Assembly: GCA_003344405.1 (NCBI GenBank)
Contig: NOWV01000002.1
Location: forward strand, 1,116,001-1,180,000
DNA length: 64,000 nt
From: Trichoplax sp. H2
Lineage: Eukaryota > Placozoa > Uniplacotomia > Trichoplacea
Direction of reading: 5' to 3'
The notes below the pieces were generated by a model, which was not told the origin of the DNA, did not search any database, and saw only the letters and a list, made by a program, of their open reading frames with translations. Positions 59,144 through 64,000 of this stretch are shown here, one piece after another; position 1 is the first letter of the stretch, and each line of letters starts with the position of its first letter. Made by a program: the position numbers and the translations under genes.

Positions 59144-61500
59144 GTTGTAGTAGACGTGGATCAAATATAGCTACTGTACAGGAAAAAAATCAGTCAAGAA
59201 TATGTTCTATTATCATACTGGAAGAAGTAAGAATACTGTACTATTTTAATCGTCTTGCATTTAAGCATCATCTCAGTTATAAATACAATACCACAGAAAT
59301 TGTTGTACAGTAGATAAAAAGGTTGAATGTTTGACTACTTTGTAGAACGCTGGTCATACTCTACATACTGTATATACTTTAATGTATAGTACAATTCTAA
59401 CATCCATGCACACAGTGCTCTATACACGTTTCTCATTTCTTTCTAAAGTATTCACAAAGCATCGATCGGCACTTTTATTGGCAAAATGCACTACGATCTT
59501 GAAGAGTCAATAAAATAATAATGTATAATATAAACATATCTCATGTAACCTAGATTGATTGGTAAGTTCAACACTTTAACGAAATTGTAGACATTATAAA
59601 GATAATTGATCGTACACAACATGAATTGTATAGTCTGCCATTAATTAGACAAGCATTTAAAAATAATGATGAATGATAGAGAAGTTAAGTGTTGCTATTT
59701 ATTGTACTGTACATATGCTTACACTGCACAGTTTTCAATGTAGTACAGAGCGAACGTTCTAGTAACCGCTAAAATTACTGAATAGTTGGCATTAATCAGT
59801 TCAGATATCTGTAAACTTTGTACTGTATATGAGTAGAAAAATAACTTTTACTTTCTTTTGTGAGATGAAGATACCATGCAGTAGTACTACGGTGTAAATT
59901 TATCAATACACGTAGTCAAGAGAGAGAGAGCACACTAAGCTTCAATACTTTGAGATCTACGTATACATTGAATAGCACACCGAAGAATTTACGCGTACAT
60001 ACTGTATGATCACTATCGAATTAAGTGGTATTTTTCAATTGTGTAACTGTATTTAATTACAAGTGTTGTTTTAAAGTCATTGCCACCATAATTCTTCTAT
60101 GCAATACACCCAATTATATGCGTACTGTATATTCTAAATCAAGCGATTTTAAGGTTTTAAATTCAATTTCTTTAGCGTTCTTCCAGTACAATCATAACTT
60201 TTGTCATTGCAATTCAATTTTTTGAAAAGGTTACAACTCTACTAGAGAACACTCAAGAAATGTTTGTATTTCACTTCTAAATAGCTTGATTTTGATACGG
60301 AAACCTTATTTGATTAATTATTGATGTTGGGTTTGCGTTGGCCCAACTAAATTGATAATAGCGTACGTATGCATGCATCAGGATACAATGTTACTTACTT
60401 ATGGGTACTTATGGGTGATGAAGATAATACATAGAATATCAAGACACAGATACAACAGTGGCAACACAAGTTGTTGATCTCAAAGTGTAATAGGAAGTAT
60501 GAATATGGAATATGATAAGCAGGTAGTTTAACGCATGGTGCAAATGACGATGATACCATTCCAATATTATAGTGATTACAAAGTCACTTTTAGTTGGATA
60601 TGGTTATGAACGCAATTGAAGAAGTAGATTACCATGAAGTTGTACAATGATCGACATGAATCGATTGCGAAGTGGCACGATGGAGGTTGTGAGACAAGGA
60701 GAGGATATGAAAGAAGTATTCGATACCCTCGTTAATCCACAAATTCTACCTCGTCGCTCACTATTCGGTAGAACTACCTTCTACTACCTGTTTCTGTACT
60801 GCTCTAATTAGTACTAATCTACCCATTGATCCAGTAGAGAATTTGTGATCAACGTACAACATGTCTAAATTTTACTTTCTAGTTATTTTAGCTCAATTCA
60901 GTACCCATCATGGACTACTAGAAACGCATATATCCATGGTATCACTCCATTACGCGTACTTTTGATTCATAAATAATCCCTTGTAGGCTTTTACTGTATG
61001 CACAAAACATACGTATAGTACTTCCATCCCTGAATTAATTGAAGCAATTTTACGCTTTGAGTTTGTTATGGTCATAGCAAGAAATGCCATACCAGTACCA
61101 GGTGTTAAAAATAAGAGCAATCTTGTTTTGAAAACAGTACAAACGGATTAATATAAAATTTCATTTGTTCTACTCATTATTCTACGTACATTATTCCCCT
61201 TGAATGCAATGCTGTTCCTGTAATGTTGAGAAAAGTACAAATTGAATTTATATGCAATTGATGGCATTCAATAGGGAATTCTTTATGAATAGAATGTCGC
61301 AAGTTCCCAGTGAATAGCGTGTATACAGGGTCTAAAAGGTAGTGGCCATTCCAGTACTGTAAGACGGAATGTTAAGAGTGATGGAAAGGCTTGATTTGAT
61401 CACTAAGTGGCTTTTCCTTTCAGTGGTCAATCATACTGCAGAGACAGTATAGTACACTACTAGACGTAGTTAGCAATCCCTCGTTGCACACGAGTATGGT
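59144..61500. other. 5' flank of the PWWP gene, no gene seen
   Basis: The PWWP gene promoter should lie just right of 59143. There are scattered TACTGTAC-like words and a (GA)n run near 59922. Open frames such as 60025-60225 lack family features or splice support. Confidence 0.5.
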
Positions 61501-62350
61501 TATACTAGACGAATAATCATTTTTGGATACATGATTGGCTTCAAGTTGGCAAGGAGCTACGTAAATGGTTTACCTGCCATTGCTTTGTCATTTCGTGACC
61601 GAGATTATGCATGGAGAGCCTTGGTTATTATATGTGATACAGGATTTGGCTCTACCTGTAAGAATTCTATTGTAGGCTATGGCTTATACTACACGAATAA
61701 TCATTCTTTTGACACATCGTTGGCAATGAGCTCCGTAAATGCTTTACCTGTCATTGCTTTGTCATTTCATGACCGAGAGCCTTGATTATTATATGTTATA
61801 GAAGATTTTGCTATACATGTATGAATTCTATTGTAGGCTATGGCTTATACTACATGAATAATCATTTTTTGTGACACATCGTTGGCTTTAAGCTGGCAAT
61901 GAGCTCCGTAAATGGTTTACCTGTCATTGCTTTGTCATTTCATGACCGAGAGCCTTGATTATTATACTGTATGTTATAGAAGATTTTGCTATACATGTAT
62001 GAATTCTATTGTAGGCTATGGCTTATACTACATGAATAATCATTTTTTTGACACATCGTTGGCAATGAGCTCCGTAAATGCTTTACCTGTCATTGCTTTG
62101 TCATTTCATGACCAAGAGCCTTGATTATTATATGTTATAGAAGATTTTGCTATACATGTATGAATTCTATTGTAGGCTATGGCTTATACTACATGAATAA
62201 TCATTTTTTTGATACATCGTTGGCAATGAGCTCCGTAAATGCTTTACCTGCCATTGCTTTGTCATTTCATTACTGAGATTATGCATGGAGAACCTTGATT
62301 ATTGTATGTTATAGGAGATTTTGCTATACCTGTATGAATTCTATTGCAAA
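61500..62350. repeat. tandem array, unit 160-177 bp, five copies
   Basis: The word GAATTCTATTGTAGGC (last copy GAATTCTATTGCAAA) occurs at 61663, 61824, 62001, 62162 and 62336. Each unit includes GGCTATGGCTTATACTAC, TTGGCAATGAGCTCCGTAAA and GCTTTGTCATTTCATGACC. Open frames here (61531-61785, 61912-62124) come from the repeat and stop in step with it; no protein family was recognised. Confidence 0.88.
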
Positions 62351-62365
62351 CTCGAGAGTATCGAT

Positions 62366-62396
62366 GCCATTTCCGTACGTTGAGTACGGAAATGGC
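62366..62396. other. perfect hairpin, 13-bp stem, 5-base loop
   Basis: GCCATTTCCGTAC at 62366-62378 pairs with GTACGGAAATGGC at 62384-62396 around GTTGA. It lies directly after the last copy of the 160-177 bp array. Its function is unknown. It is too short for a microRNA precursor by itself, and the flanks do not extend the stem clearly. Confidence 0.85.
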
Positions 62397-64000
62397 GCAT
62401 TACTTACTAGGAAAATGTTGCAGACTGTGAACTCTGTGCCGTGACCGCGTACTACGTTCTACAGACAGCATGGAAAATGAGTGCTGCTTCCGCACTTGAG
62501 TGGAGCCATGGTCTTTCTCAATCGATCCAAATGCATCATGATCACTATTTACCTATTGGCTATCGGTAATATCTACTTTAAATTGATAGTTTTTACTATT
62601 ATGATGCATCGGCAGCTACTAATGCTACTCTACGCTATGGACTGTAGACATGAATCCTACAAATGATCATTCAAAATACCGGACATGGCATCCCTTTCTG
62701 TATTTGTCTGCTATTCTATGGCGGCTTTATTGACGATGACAAAGTTGAACACTGGATTTGCATCGTATAGTAAAAGTGTTGGAAGTGTTCAACCGATGCA
62801 AAACAATACCAATGTTCAAGTCAGTTGAAAGTGGACAGATATAGACTAACTTTCACGTTGAGTGAGCTTACAAGTAAGGAAAGAAAATTCAGTTCATTAT
62901 CAAGAGGGGAAAATGGATAGCGACGAGCATAACAGTCGCATCGCTGTATGGTACATGTGTAAGTATTGTAGGGTAGAGTATAGCAGCCATTGGCAATGTT
63001 ATGACACTCTTCAAGTATACTTGCATCAGGGAAAAAGCAGAGTAATAATTAGGGACTACTAAGCCCTTGATAGGATTGTAGCAATGCTGCCCTAACCGCA
63101 AGTTCTTGCTAATACTGCAGGAATAGTAGTATACTTGAAAAAGTCAGCAGTAACAATGGTTAGTCATGATATCGTCGTCAATCGATCGGACATGACTGCC
63201 CAAGGGATTGAATAAGAAAGGCTAACCATTAGTCCAGTAGGGTAAAGGCGAGTATTTTCAAGGTAAAATAGTCCGAAGAAAAGGAGATGAGATACTGTAA
63301 ATTGGAATTGTTGTTTGAGGATTGCAACACCATGGTGCTACAAGGTCTAGTCACTAGTGAGTTTAAAGGATAGCGTAGCACTCTACGAGTCCGATACAAA
63401 TTCAAGTTGGCTATCGAAAGTGGTCAATCGCGACTCATTTTGAGTATCTTCCTTCTTCAGGAAATTTAGCTGCAAACTGAAAATTCAACGTGTATCATTG
63501 CATAATGTGCCATTAGTCTCTCTACAATCGACTACATACTGCAAGTAAATTTCAAGTAGTTGCTCCATGTGATTAGAGTAGCGTTTTCATTGTCGTAGCT
63601 GACATCTTACGCTACTGCGAGCCTGATGTTGACACATAACGTGATTTGATGGAGTACTTACGTCGTTGGCAAAAGGGAGAGATGTTGCTAGCACAGGTTT
63701 TACTTGAAGGCAAGACTTGTATCGATGATATCAGCAAGAATTTGGCGATTCTTGACGCCACTTTACCAGTAGCAATCTCTTGAAAGCAGTAAAATCAATC
63801 TTTCGCCAGAAAAGATTTTCTCGCCTATTTGGACATACTATAGGACAGCACAGTCAAGAATCTTCTGCTTCGCCTACAGTCCTCTTCAGCACGACCTTAC
63901 CGTATGCAGTACACAACACTGTACACTGTACACTGTAGCGGCAAGGAGGGAAAGCTGGGAAATCCACAAGATCACGTGTCCTACGGTACATTGTACACTG
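62397..64000. other. gene-free right end
   Basis: No exon chain or RNA gene was seen. Open frames at 62481-62666 and 62862-63101 (both strands) have no family features. GTAC-rich words (CTGTACACTGTACACTGTAG) return at 63918-63940, like those at 762-935. Confidence 0.5.

Noticed and set aside
61531-62124. Small proteins in the 160-177 bp array
   Set aside because: Frames are set by the repeat unit and interrupted in other copies; no recognisable protein.

Overview
The window is animal nuclear DNA: AT-rich, with intron-split genes, GT-AG introns that are mostly 50-900 bases, and many short tandem arrays between and inside genes. The gene families (adhesion GPCR, Rab27, a LEDGF/HDGF-like PWWP protein) and compact genes suggest an early-branching metazoan, most like a placozoan of the Trichoplax type. 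That assignment is inference. I reconstructed every gene by hand from open frames, splice sites and intron phase; no transcript data were available.

Layout. (1) 1-452, minus strand: three short in-frame exons cut by the left edge, ending in a SOCS-box-like segment. (2) 455-9151: no recognisable gene; it holds GTAC-rich repeats and a degenerate satellite of about 165 bp. (3) 9152-38891, plus strand: one giant gene of about 68 exons coding for roughly 4,300 residues. Its order is signal peptide, IgGFc-binding-type domain, 10 Ig, 5 FN3, 5 Ig, 5 FN3, 1 Ig, hormone-receptor motif, GAIN with an intact GPS, seven membrane helices, a Ser/acid-rich tail made of tiny exons, then two tandem protein tyrosine phosphatase (PTP)-like domains. 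Both PTP-like domains have lost the catalytic Cys, the P-loop Arg and the WPD Asp. (4) 38892-42585: tandem repeats, two N gaps and a duplicated segment around a gap that looks like an assembly artefact. (5) 42586-52456, plus strand: a complete four-exon Rab27 GTPase with a 7.2-kb first intron full of minisatellites. (6) 55362-59143, minus strand, convergent with Rab27: a complete ten-exon PWWP plus integrase-binding-domain protein (PSIP1/HDGFL2 type). (7) 59144-64000: no gene recognised; a 160-177 bp tandem array and GTAC-rich repeats.

The main discovery candidate is gene 3, a cell-adhesion receptor that joins an adhesion-GPCR core to an Ig/FN3 ectodomain and a tandem, apparently dead, tyrosine phosphatase cytoplasmic region. 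If confirmed as one transcript, it would join G-protein-type signalling to a phosphotyrosine-type pseudoenzyme scaffold. The three complete genes show no operon-like relation to each other. Rab27 (secretory vesicle docking) and the PWWP protein (chromatin reader) are ordinary neighbours.
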